DNA of 64,000 nt, taken from contig OZ029913.1 in the NCBI GenBank assembly GCA_964023275.1, positions 40,539,757-40,603,756 on the forward strand, in the 5' to 3' direction. The stretch is from Norana najaformis (lineage: Eukaryota; Annelida; Clitellata; Crassiclitellata; Hormogastridae). The position numbers and the translations under genes are program-made. Below, piece by piece: positions 33,901 through 43,773 of the stretch. How positions within the stretch are numbered: position 1 is the first letter of the stretch; every line of letters starts with the position of its first letter. Below the pieces are notes generated by a model. That model worked only from the letters and a program-made list of their open reading frames with translations, searched no databases and was not told where the DNA came from.

Positions 33901-35729
33901 TTACTCAGGGCACTTGGTAAAAACTTGGTTTAGTTCAGACCTTGTTGATTCTTACAGGTTCTGTCCAGATGATTACGATTATATGCAGTTGAGTTCTACT
34001 TAAAAGTAACTACTGAGCAATGCCTTGCTTTACGATAACGGCGCTAAGAAGTCTCCATATTACGGTAGATTACAATTACCAGATAGTTATCAGCTAGCTG
34101 AGCTGCCAGTTACCTTTGCTTTGCTCTGCACTCAGCATGTTCTCACTCTTACTCCGCTCCTTGCTTTTCGTAAAATGAAGCTTCTTTCCAAAAAAGTTTC
34201 GCTTTTTCTTTTCTGTTGGCAAAGCCTAGCAAAGCAGAAGCAATCTGCAAGTTGTTTAAGGCAAAGCTACAATCCACCAATGTACAGACAACATGCAACC
34301 AAAACTACAAACTTTAAAAGATTTTCTTTAAAGTTAAACTAAATTTCTTGAATTTCTCTCAGTCATTTTGACATGTACCATTAAACCACTATTTAAAATG
34401 TGGGTTCATTTGACTTATTTGATTTAAAATAAAATTCATTATGTGTGCTCTAACCAAAAATAAGATTATATCAGATTAGAGTGTAAGAGAAACATAGCCC
34501 AGAGATCAGAATACCTTGTATCAGATTGTATGTTTCCATACAATCTGGTCCAATCTAGATTAGATCAGCTTGCAGGGGAAAACAGCTCAAAGATAATTTC
34601 AGATCAGATTGCAGAGGAAAAGTTAGGAGATTAAATAAGATAGGATTGTGATTTATATACTGCTTGCTCCCCACTGTTGTAGGGAAACACAGTCCCTAGA
34701 TTAGATTAGATCAGATTGTTGGGGAAACAGTTAACAGATTAGAAACAGATCATACTGTGGATGGAAACATAGCTCATGGATAAGATTAGATCTGATTAGA
34801 TTGGACAACTTGCCCCCGTGCTGTCCGACTCCCTACCAACGAACTTAACGTTCCGTGATCGTGACCGCTCCTTCCGTTCAATTCTACAACATTTTAGGAA
34901 ATTCTGGTTCAAACTGAAAACTGATATAGATTTCAGATGAGTGCCTAATAGAAGAATAAGAGTTCTCCCTTAAGCCAATCCCAAGGCAGCCCCATCTGTA
35001 TGAAGTATTACTGACCTCATTTTCTTAACCTTGGCATATGAGGGCAGGTGGCCAATCCTTTGTCTTGCTGCCTGATCTTCTCACCAACAGTGTACGACTT
35101 GTTTATTTATTTTAGTTGGGTTCACCATGGAGCACAAGTGGAAAAGAAATTTCCAAATATTTTTCTTTGCAACCTTCATCTGACAGTCAAACTTGCTAAC
35201 CGCTAGTGACTAGACAATCACGCAGATGGATGGCTTGAACATTTGTAATTCGTAATTTGCTATGACAAATTTATAAAGCACAACTCCAAGACAAACTCAC
35301 CATAGACGTTCCCGACCTGACAACACAGAACCACAATCAAATAGATCGGTTTTCAAGCGCTTATGGAAAAGAGGCAGAGAAAGGCCAAGAAGCTCATGCA
35401 GGTTGCTAGGCAACCCATTCCAAAAAGATAGATCAACCACAGCATAACTTCTATGACCATGGAAGTTCAGGCTGGCTTAGGCAGCGTTTTTGTGAGGCAC
35501 TTAAAAGGCAATAGATTGTGTATATAGATAAATTACTGATTAAGTAACATGCCTGTTTTTGCTGGGAATTATTCCGATGCCTTGGTCAATGACATCACCA
35601 ACAAGTTTCTTTGCCTGCCACCATTCATCATCACTGGCGTTGACGACATGGAGAATGTCGCCGTGTTTGAAGCCGAGGCCTCTGCCGGGAAGATCGCTAT
35701 CTCTTGTGGGCTCATAATCAAATAAAGCC
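29540..35729 (-). CDS. DLG: Discs-large (DLG) MAGUK, C-terminal half: SH3, hook, guanylate kinase (9 exons)
   Basis: Exons on the minus strand: 35729-35553 (SH3), 34883-34837, 34212-34114, 33436-33380 (hook), 32785-32684, 32218-32046, 30883-30774, 30076-29985 and 29646-29540 (guanylate kinase). All phases agree, giving 320 codons and a stop. SH3 reads [19 protein letters not shown] and [15 protein letters not shown]. The hook reads [13 protein letters not shown] and the basic [11 protein letters not shown]. The kinase domain reads [70 protein letters not shown] and ends [11 protein letters not shown] proteins are junctional and synaptic scaffolds whose kinase domain binds phosphopeptides instead of catalysing. 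The SH3 exon ends AACAG followed by GC, so intron 1 uses a GC donor. Upstream PDZ exons were not found. Confidence 0.93.
29650..29870 (-). repeat. TTACC-rich degenerate array in the last DLG intron
   Basis: Sense (minus) strand repeats variants of TTACCTTACC and TACCTTAC next to the last exon's acceptor. The same sense-strand motif fills introns of the CEP63-like gene. Confidence 0.55.
30920..31285. repeat. Interrupted ATT/TTG microsatellites in a DLG intron
   Basis: Three ATT-type runs (about 30923-30957, 31092-31160 including GTTGTTGTT, and 31259-31285) lie between guanylate kinase exons. Confidence 0.7.
31640..31830 (-). mobile_element. LINE 3' tail, antisense, in a DLG intron
   Basis: TTATAGCGCCACTGTAGTATG and AAGGCATCAATCAATAGTC are the reverse of the LINE tail seen at 41700-41770. 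Matches 24640-24850. Confidence 0.6.
32240..32480 (-). mobile_element. LINE 3' part, antisense, in a DLG intron
   Basis: Shares GGAATCAACTGATGGTCG-, GAAGACAGGTCA- and GACATAATGATATTAAAGAACTGACAG-like blocks with the antisense copies at 55500 and 57410-57600. Decayed, no coding potential. Confidence 0.5.
33465..33720 (-). repeat. Minisatellite of about 55-60 bp units in a DLG intron
   Basis: The plus strand repeats GGTCAGGTTATGGTAAGAGG, AAATGGTAATGGTATC and CTATGCTA-like units four to five times. On the gene's sense strand this reads as TTACCAT/TTACC-rich. It lies between two hook exons. Confidence 0.65.
34490..34800. repeat. Minisatellite (TTAGATCAGATTG + GGGGAAACA units) in a DLG intron
   Basis: Five or more diverged units carry AGATTAGATCAGATTG followed by a GGGGAAACAGCTCA-like segment. 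It lies just downstream of exon 34837-34883 on the minus strand. Confidence 0.6.
35265..35475 (-). mobile_element. LINE C-terminal end, antisense, in a DLG intron
   Basis: The minus strand reads [15 protein letters not shown], then [11 protein letters not shown] and SGRERLW, with tail CTTTATAAAT. Same family as 20912-21236 and 62756-62915. Confidence 0.7.
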
Positions 35730-35744
35730 CTGGACAAAGAAGAC

Positions 35745-35895
35745 AGCAGGATCGCAAACATTATTGTCATTATCACAATCGTTATTATCATTGCAATTGT
35801 AATCTTCGTAGTTATCATTCTCATCATCATTATCCTTTTCATAGTTGTTATCACTATCAATGTTATCATCATCCTTATCATCATTGTTATCATCT
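35745..35895. repeat. ATC/ATT-rich microsatellite beside the SH3 exon acceptor
   Basis: Imperfect TTATCATTATCA-type repeats. On the minus strand the run would read as a methionine/threonine/isoleucine-rich lead-in to the SH3 exon, but the acceptor at 35731-35730 separates it from coding sequence. Confidence 0.7.
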
Positions 35896-35949
35896 GCCTC
35901 CTTATACATTCCATAGAATCATGTTAAATTTTGTCTAACTTTCACAGAA

Positions 35950-37990
35950 TTGTGTTAAACTTTCCCTACCTAACAAATAGTGTTCTCTTTTGTGTTGTTT
36001 TCAGAGTACCGGCAGTTGAATTCATCGTGAGTCAAATATCATTATTCGACAGCAGGACCACGTTGAAATCACAACACTAAAAACCATTGGATTTAGCAAA
36101 TGAAACATTGCTTAAGACCAGACATACCACTTAATATTGATCATCTAAAGCCTTATGCATATCACATGTTTGTAAAATGAATAATAGTATTAAAGTTAAA
36201 GGTGTTGAAACTTTTATCTACCTTTTATTTTAAACACAGCAATGTTATGCCACTGCATTTAGAGGTGTGTTCACAGAAATCAGTGGGATGAAAACTGTCC
36301 ATTCCAGAAACATTTCTTGCTCCTGTATCAATTGCTTATTCCTGAGGCATCATGTTCTTTCAGTAAAATGATAATAATAATAAAACAATAAAAATACTAA
36401 TAACAACAATAATAGTATAAGAATTTGCTGCTTTTACAGTAGCAGCACCCATGACCTCAGCCGAGGCTGCAGCTGAAAGAAAAATATCTAAATACGCTGC
36501 CATTAATAGCAAATAGCATAAATAGCAAAATAACAAAACTACTTCCCTCCTTCAGCATTATCTACGGCCATCCAGCACTTCGATGCAATCGCTTTTTGCC
36601 ACAGCTTTTCCACAGAAAAATCATCAGCAAAGACTAGTCATGCCAGAGCAACGCTCCGCTAATTTTTTAATCCTGAGAGATCATATGTACCTCGGGTTAA
36701 AAAACAATAATAGCAATAGGCTTAAAAAGTTTTATCTGGTCTTAGATTAAGATTTCTGAGGTGCCTTCAATGTATGTACCTGGATATTCATAGAGAACAT
36801 TCTAGTAACCTTTTGAGGGCACTCCTCATCAACCTAAATGATGCTATAGCTCAAGAATAATAGCAATGTCCAGGTCCATCGAAACACAAATATTAGGGCC
36901 ACTATCATTTTAAATTATAATCAACGTATGGCCTTAAAATTTTCGGTGGCCTAAAATACGGTGTTAACCAAATTTTATCATTAAAGTGTCTCTCAATAAA
37001 AGGCTGCCTTAGAAACTGTTAATGCAATGTTTTATAGCTTACAGCAATGACATGCACGGCAGGTACTGTACCTTAGTTGCAAATAAACTGTAACTTAGTT
37101 GCTACGTCAGTTGAAGAAAGTAGCCCTAACAACAGTAGCGTCGTACAATTGCAAAAACCGCCTCAAAACAGTCTATTCGGCGCTATCTTTCTTACTGCGC
37201 TATACTGTTTGATCAAGAGAAACTTATCAGTTACAGGTGTTTCCGAACGTTAAATTATAGCAAAATGAGAATCGTGGTGTATAAATCATCACACTTCTGC
37301 TATGTCTGCATCTATCATTGTAAATCGGGTTTTAGTTAAACCGGAAACTTAGCGGAACAATTTCAACCATGAAAGTCGATCTGTGGTTAGAATGGCTAGC
37401 TTTACGAAAAGGTAAATCGCCATCAATGAAACAAGCTTTTAGAAGACAGTGTCATGTAACTTAAACGATTAACGAATTAAACAAAACAACAGTCAGTCTA
37501 CCAATTACCTCTTTGAAAGATTATGTATTTTTGTCACGATACCACGCTAGATGATGCCATAGTCAGTTAAGGCCGGCCAATCAGATAAAGAGTTTGTATG
37601 CAATAAAAAGACGTTTCAGTCTCATAATCAAATTTAATTTTTTTACTGGGTATGTTTTATTATTTAACTAAGTTTTATAAAACTTTGAACATTTGATCTC
37701 ACCTTATTGTTGAATTTCCTCGCTGACCGCGCTAATTGTAAAATGACGTAATTTACAGTGTTGAACCAATACCGAATGTTTTCTGTCGTCGTTTTAAATC
37801 CATACAAACGGAAAGCCTCCTCAACGGTGATTGCTTCATTTAGCGCTGAACCAGTATTTATTTACAAAACAAAACTGATTAAAAAAAACATTGAGCAAAA
37901 TTCATTAACAATCAGTGTGAGACCGTTTATCTTATCTTCTGTAGCACTGTTACACTCCTCTTTCACAACTCCTATTCTGATTCTTCCTCC
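35950..37990. other. No gene recognised between the DLG-like SH3 exon and the CEP63-like gene
   Basis: The upstream PDZ exons of DLG would be expected on the minus strand here, but I found no GLGF-type block. A CCAAT site sits at about 37577 (GGCCGGCCAATCAG). The sequence is AT-rich with ordinary unique texture. Confidence 0.4.
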
Positions 37991-37999
37991 GGTTGAATT

Positions 38000-38175
38000 C
38001 TAAACACCATCTACCATAGTCATCTGACTGCCTTCTTGCCTGATTCTTGGATCTTGACCTGGAACCAATCGTTCGAACCCTTTCTGCCTATCGATTTTTT
38101 TGACTGAGCGTCTGTGAATAAGCTGGTTCCCACGACTTAACTTTCGTTGGGCGCTGTAGAAATCTCGAGATAACG
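38000..38175 (+). mobile_element. LINE 3' untranslated part, sense
   Basis: Inverted match of 14180-14437 and 8290-8490: CTTGACCTGGAACCAATCG, CTGCCTATCGAT, CTTTCGTTGGGCGCTGTAGA and CTCGAGATAACG as the tail. Confidence 0.7.
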
Positions 38176-38338
38176 ATAAAGCAACCACAGTAACTTAGTT
38201 GACAATAACAGTAACAATAATAATAACCATAATTCTAATCCCAGCCCATTCGTATCCAGCCCATTCGTAGCATGAGACGCAAAAATCTCATTGCCAATGA
38301 AATTTGACACACAGCGGTTAGTTTAGGTATTGTTAGAT

Positions 38339-38727
38339 ATTGTTAGGCCTAAATATAGCCTTTCATTTTTTTGAGGCACAGCAATTAACCTAAATAGGTC
38401 GCACTGTTGTTAGGCCTAAATATAGCCTTTCATTTTTTAAAATAGAAAACTCAGCTGATATACACACAGCTATAGTATCTGACCGCATTTGTATTTTATT
38501 TTGATAAAGCTGAAATCGCTTTTACTAACATCCTCGATCTTGTCTCAGATGCAGAGATGATGATGAGTTGTCTTCCTTGTCAGGTCCATTGGCTTTATGC
38601 AACCCGAGGACGTAAAACATACAGTGTTAGAGCCCCAGTGCCATGCCGACCAATAGGAATGCCAGTTTATTAATAGGAGTTGTTAACAGTGCGACCTATT
38701 TAGGTTAATTGCTGTGCCTCAAACTGC
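38339..38727. mobile_element. Foldback or MITE-like element with 39-bp inverted arms
   Basis: TTTGAGGCACAGCAATTAAC and the bases that follow (38369-38407) recur inverted at 38685-38723. The left arm also lies inside a 67-base direct duplication (GTTAGGCCTAAATATAGCC at about 38341 and again at 38408). No target duplication is clear. The spacer holds a scrap similar to the SINE end at 39874 (ATGATGATGAGTT, TCCATTGGCTTTATGC). Confidence 0.55.
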
Positions 38728-38764
38728 CTCGTTTTAATAACGGTATTACATCCATCTCGGTACT

Positions 38765-38912
38765 ACATCCATCACTACTTTCAAGAAACATTTAAAAACC
38801 AAACTTTTCTTGCATGCCTTCCTGGACTAATTGTTTCTCCCTGCTCCAAGTGCTTCTGAATCGTTGTTTTCGACTCGTTGACTGCTTACGAACTACAGAC
38901 TCTAATCTCTAC
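38765..38912 (+). mobile_element. LINE 3' end followed by a long ATT tail
   Basis: The frame reads SFKKHLKTKLF then LHAFLD and a stop, a typical LINE C-terminus, with a short 3' part leading directly into the ATT array at 38913. Tail-type microsatellites are usual for this LINE group. Confidence 0.65.
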
Positions 38913-39034
<122 letters not shown>

Positions 39035-39689
39035 AGCTTTTTAAAGTTTCTATTTATAATCTCAATTTTGAAACACCTGCAGTGTAATTTGTCATCAGTG
39101 TATTTTGAAAATACTTGAAGCTTCCACTTAAAATAACTTACTCTTATCAGACAAACACAACTTCAGATTCACCATTTGAAATTAACAGTATTGTTGTCCC
39201 TCAGACTGCCATATTAAAATAGCATAAATTTTGACCGCGTTCTCGTCGATCATAGGAAGAGTTGCAAGGTGTCGTTACAAGGTCGGTTTGAACTAAACGT
39301 GTTGATTCTACATAGGCATATGTAATCCGATTTTGAGCGGAGAAATTGTATGCTAGATACCAACAATTTAGGATTAAAAGTTGTAATTGTAACAATGGGA
39401 TATTGTTTTTTGCATGTCTGTAATTTCCGATTAATTGTGGGCGTTACTTTCGTTGGCTTGATTCCGGGTATATATAATTATATGTAGGCAGTTCTTATTA
39501 GAGGCTGCGATCCTTCGTGGCTCTGGAATTGAATGGGGCGCTTTGTAGCGCATTTGTGACCGTGCATTTGAAATTGGTACCATTTTCGGGAAAAAAACAA
39601 GAATGACTTTGATATGGCCCTGGATGGGGCAGGACTTGGTGAATAATTAGGTGAAAAGCGCATGTTTCTGTCACATATAGCAAAATAGT

Positions 39690-40300
39690 TACACATTTGT
39701 AAAGCTGTAGGTCTTTGGCTACTTTTTAAAAATCGCCAGTCAGAGTTTCCCATATCTATCTATCTGTTAAATAGAATTTATGTGCTACGTTAGTTATGAA
39801 TCATGAAGTTTAACATGAGACCTTTTCGGTGATGTATTTGGCATCCCTGTGAAAATTATAGTTAGAAACATGATGATGAGTTCTCTGCCCGAAGGTAGGT
39901 CCACTGGCTTTGTGCCACTGGAGGACGAGATGAGCAAGGTGGTTTCCCGCTGCCTTCCTCACAGACAGTTGTAGTTGAGCAACTTGTCCAAGGTCACTAC
40001 GCAGTGGCTTGAGGCAGATTCAAACCTGCGACCTTCTGGTTACAAGGCACAGACCATGCCACTACACCACTGTGTCTCACTAGTTAGAAACATGACATTT
40101 TGAAATGCATCGTGGTTTTCAAAGCTGTAGGTCTCTTTGCTGCTACCTTTGAAAAATTGTAAATTAGTTTCCCATTATTTATTTGTGTGTTGGTAATTAA
40201 ATAGACTTTATGTATATAATTAGTTATGTCCTTATAAGTTTAACATATGACCTTTTCAGTTATATATTTGGCATTGTCTGTGAAAATCATAGTTGAAAAC
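39690..40300. repeat. Tandem duplication of a ~200-bp unit, split by a SINE
   Basis: AAGCTGTAGGTCT, AGTTTAACAT, GACCTTTTC, TATTTGGCAT and GTGAAAAT-ATAGTT occur in the same order at 39700-39860 and 40120-40290. The SINE at 39874-40080 sits after the first unit. Confidence 0.75.
39874..40080 (-). mobile_element. tRNA-derived CORE-type SINE with 15-bp target duplication
   Basis: On the minus strand the head has an A box (TAGTGGCATGG) and a B box (GGTTTGAATC) like a tRNA gene. It is followed by GTGACCTTGGACAAGTTGCT, close to the CORE domain shared by MIR and other CORE-SINEs. The plus-strand flanks TAGTTAGAAACATGA occur at 39859-39873 and 40081-40095, a perfect target duplication. Structure is complete; transcription by polymerase III is inferred from the boxes. 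Confidence 0.85.
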
Positions 40301-41341
40301 TTAACATTTTAAAAATGTTCCTTGTTTATTAATTTTAAAGTTAAGAATGACAATGCAAGAAAAATCATATTTTCAGTAATAGGTTTACTTCAAATCTTTC
40401 TTGTTTTAATATTATAACACATGTAAGTCACAGTCAGACACTATTATGCATAATTATTATTACAATACTGACAATAAAAGAATTTTTATTTCAATAAAAC
40501 AAAAACCGTGAACAGTAATTAAAAATTGGATTATTAAGATTCCAAAGGTCTAGTCTTAATATTAGTCCAGACTAAAGTTACAGAGCACCAGAGTGAACAC
40601 TTTAATTTTGGTAATTAGGGAAGTCTAACTGTCAGATACTCTAAACCTCTGCAGGGGTATTTTGCGATCTTCACCTTCGGACTCATGAAGGTTTATAAAA
40701 ATAGTAAATTGGAGCATACTCATACGCCTCTAAGTCTACCATCAGTGAAATCTTCATAAAAACTGGTTAAAAGGAATATTTACTTGACTGGGTCACTAAT
40801 GTAATAATCAATGCATGCGACTTAAAATTGGGGACATGTTAAATTAAGCTTTTGTTGTGGAGCATCATAAGAAAATTTTTAAAAATTCTTTGACATTGAA
40901 AGTTTGCATAAGAACTTACAGTTTGATAGCTAATGCAGCAAGGAATATAAGCATGCAACAAACTGATTTTGACCAAATTTATACCTACTTGCTTTCTGAG
41001 CACATTTCTTGCAAATGTACTTTACCAACTTTGGTTCCCTTTACTCGTGCACGGTCACTTTTATGTAAATAATGTACTGACAAAATTCAGAAGTAGTTAA
41101 AGATCTGCTGTTCACATGTAACAAACAGAATAGTTACAGTAATTCAGTAATTATTTGAAAGTCACTAGGGTAATTGAGTGGAATGCAAGCACACTGCATA
41201 TGAATATAAATAAACAAAATATTCTGACCAGTGGACACTTAAATATTTCTAAATGAACGAACACTTGTTAGTAGAGTTGTTATTCTTTGCAGATTTAATA
41301 AATTATCCCAAAGAAAACATCTGTACTTACTCATTTTGCAG
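40301..41341. other. Upstream of the CEP63-like first coding exon; no gene seen
   Basis: AT-rich. The first coding exon is preceded by an acceptor (TTTTGCAG at 41334-41341), so at least one non-coding 5' exon should lie here or further upstream. A TATATATAA at about 39469 is one possible promoter element, unproven. Confidence 0.4.
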
Positions 41342-41362
41342 GAACCATAGGAGGATTTTAAA

Positions 41363-43591
41363 ATGGACACATCAAAAGTTTCAAAGATGTGGGATCAGTT
41401 GCAGGCAGATCGGTAAGTAAAATTATGGTTTCCAATAAATATTACACTCGATCAGTGTACACTTTGACTTGTGTTATGCTTTGCACCAGGACATTTTTGG
41501 ACTGTTTGGTGTTCTTACAGGTTGGTCAAAGCTTTTTATTTCACTGTCCAGTTTGTTGCTATCAGTCAGTTCTTTAATGTCATTCAGCACTAAATTTAAA
41601 ACTCATTGATTTTAGCTTATTTCAGCTTGCTTACCCACTGTAGCCTGCTTTCCAGCTTTGACTGGGTTTCTCCAAAGGATTATGATTTTGGACTAATTGT
41701 TTGACATGAAGCGACCATCTATCGATGCCTTGTGCATTAAATCACGGTGCTATAGAAGTCATTATTGTGGATTTGATTAGGCCTTTGGCTTCAGGCCAAG
41801 TTACCCAACAAAGTGGCAACATGGTAGTGTGTCAGGTTATTTGCTTCATTAGATCTATATCAGATATGAATTAGCATGATATGAATCTGATTAATAATGA
41901 TGATAATTATCTTAGATTAGGTTAAACGTTTCATTTGATTCTGCTCAGCACATTACTCGATATTACTCGGTAGGACCTTGTTAGGGTCATTGGACGTGCC
42001 TTTGAGGCTGTTGTTAATTGCGTGCGCTATAAATGTCTGTTTAATAATAATAATAATAGTAATCATGATAATTGCATCTTGACAGTCTGATTAAGAAGAG
42101 CAGTGTGCTGCTGAGCTGTGAATCTGAGATCCAGGAGCTGATGAGACAGATTGACATCATGGTCCAAGGACGCAAGGCTGAGTGGGAACAGGAGAAACAA
42201 GCACTGACAGCACGACTTGAGGTCCGTGAACAGGAATACCTAATCCAGAAGGCTACGTTGGACCAGAAACATCAAGAGGTGACAACTTTCTGATGCCAAA
42301 CTTTCTTTTTCTATCAGGTTCACATTGCAGTTTGTAGGGCAGGGCCAGGGGAGAACTTCACCCACTATTTCACAAAATCTCACATTCCCCATTATTAAAG
42401 ACGATATTCGATTGCAGACATAACTTACCTGGCCTTCCCTTACCTTACTCACCTTACATTAGCTTACTTCCCTTATTTTACCATACTCCATTATATAAGA
42501 CTATGTGAACTTTAACTTACCTTATATACCTTAGCTTCCCTATTTTCATACTCTCCAACTGAAGATGCAATTTACTTTAACCTTATCTTGCCATAATTCG
42601 TGTTATCTTGCCTTTCCTTACTTTACCTTGCCTTTTCATGCCTTCTGCCTTAACTCAGCTACTTAAAAAACTCCCACTGATGATGCAGTTTCCTTTATCT
42701 TATCATAATTTACCTTTCCTTGCCTTGGCTTACCTTACCTTCCCAACCATTGCTGACAAGCTCCGTAGGTTGATAAATTGGCAACTTAACACTGTAAATT
42801 GAAATCTGAACACTAGAGTGAAGGGCCAACTTATCACCAATAAGCTGTGCTCTTAAAGTCATAATCTGTTTACATTACACTACACTACATTGTGGACAGT
42901 AAAACTCTAGAGTACAGTCTTTTGTCCCAACTACTAAGCCAAATCTTACTTATTCCTGTATCCTTCCAAAGACATTTATATAGCTCTTTTTATGAACTGT
43001 GCACTAGCTAGCGTCAATTTGCAGTTGTAACTGCTTCCAAATAGTCCGAAGACGTGAAATTTTTCTGACACAAAGATGTCATAAAATCTCGGTCTTTATG
43101 TTTAAATGGTCAGCAATAAATCTTGTTATGTGTACCCTGTTTCATCATAAGTTAATCCTCTACCTGATTGTGTGATGCACCTCATCAGACACAGACAGAC
43201 AAACACACAGACAAATTGACACAGACTGACTGACATACAGACAAATAGATACACAGACAAATAAGATACACAGACAGTCACTGACAGACAGAGAAACAGA
43301 AAACTGACAAGTGCAGACACATACCTAGACTATCAGACACCGTTCTACAGTATGCAGGGACATCAACAGAGACACAGAAAGATGCAGACATTGAGCCACA
43401 CTGACACAACCATGCATTATGACACAGACACACATACAAACAGACACACCCTGACACACTTAAAGATGCATGTGTATGATATGTATGTAAGCATGTAATA
43501 TGTATGTATGTGTACATATTAGTCCATGTGCTTAAATGCAGGTATATAATTATACATGTGTATACATATAAATGTTGCATATATTATAGAC

Positions 43592-43623
<32 letters not shown>

Positions 43624-43677
43624 ACATATAAATGCATAGCCTGTAGTATCTGTATGCTTACTCTATCTCTCTCCTCT

Positions 43678-43773
<96 letters not shown>

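Noticed and set aside
35740-35914. N-terminal extension (Met/Thr/Ile-rich) of the DLG SH3 frame
   Set aside because: It reads through a microsatellite upstream of a good splice acceptor, and DLG homology begins exactly at the acceptor.
36013-36036. 22-base plus-strand microexon look-alike between TTTTCAG and GTGAGT
   Set aside because: No gene on that strand for it to belong to; a chance acceptor-donor pair.
36439-36475. Possible minus-strand exon upstream of SH3 (acceptor TTTCTTTCAG at 36484-36475)
   Set aside because: The coded residues bear no likeness to the end of the DLG PDZ3-SH3 linker.
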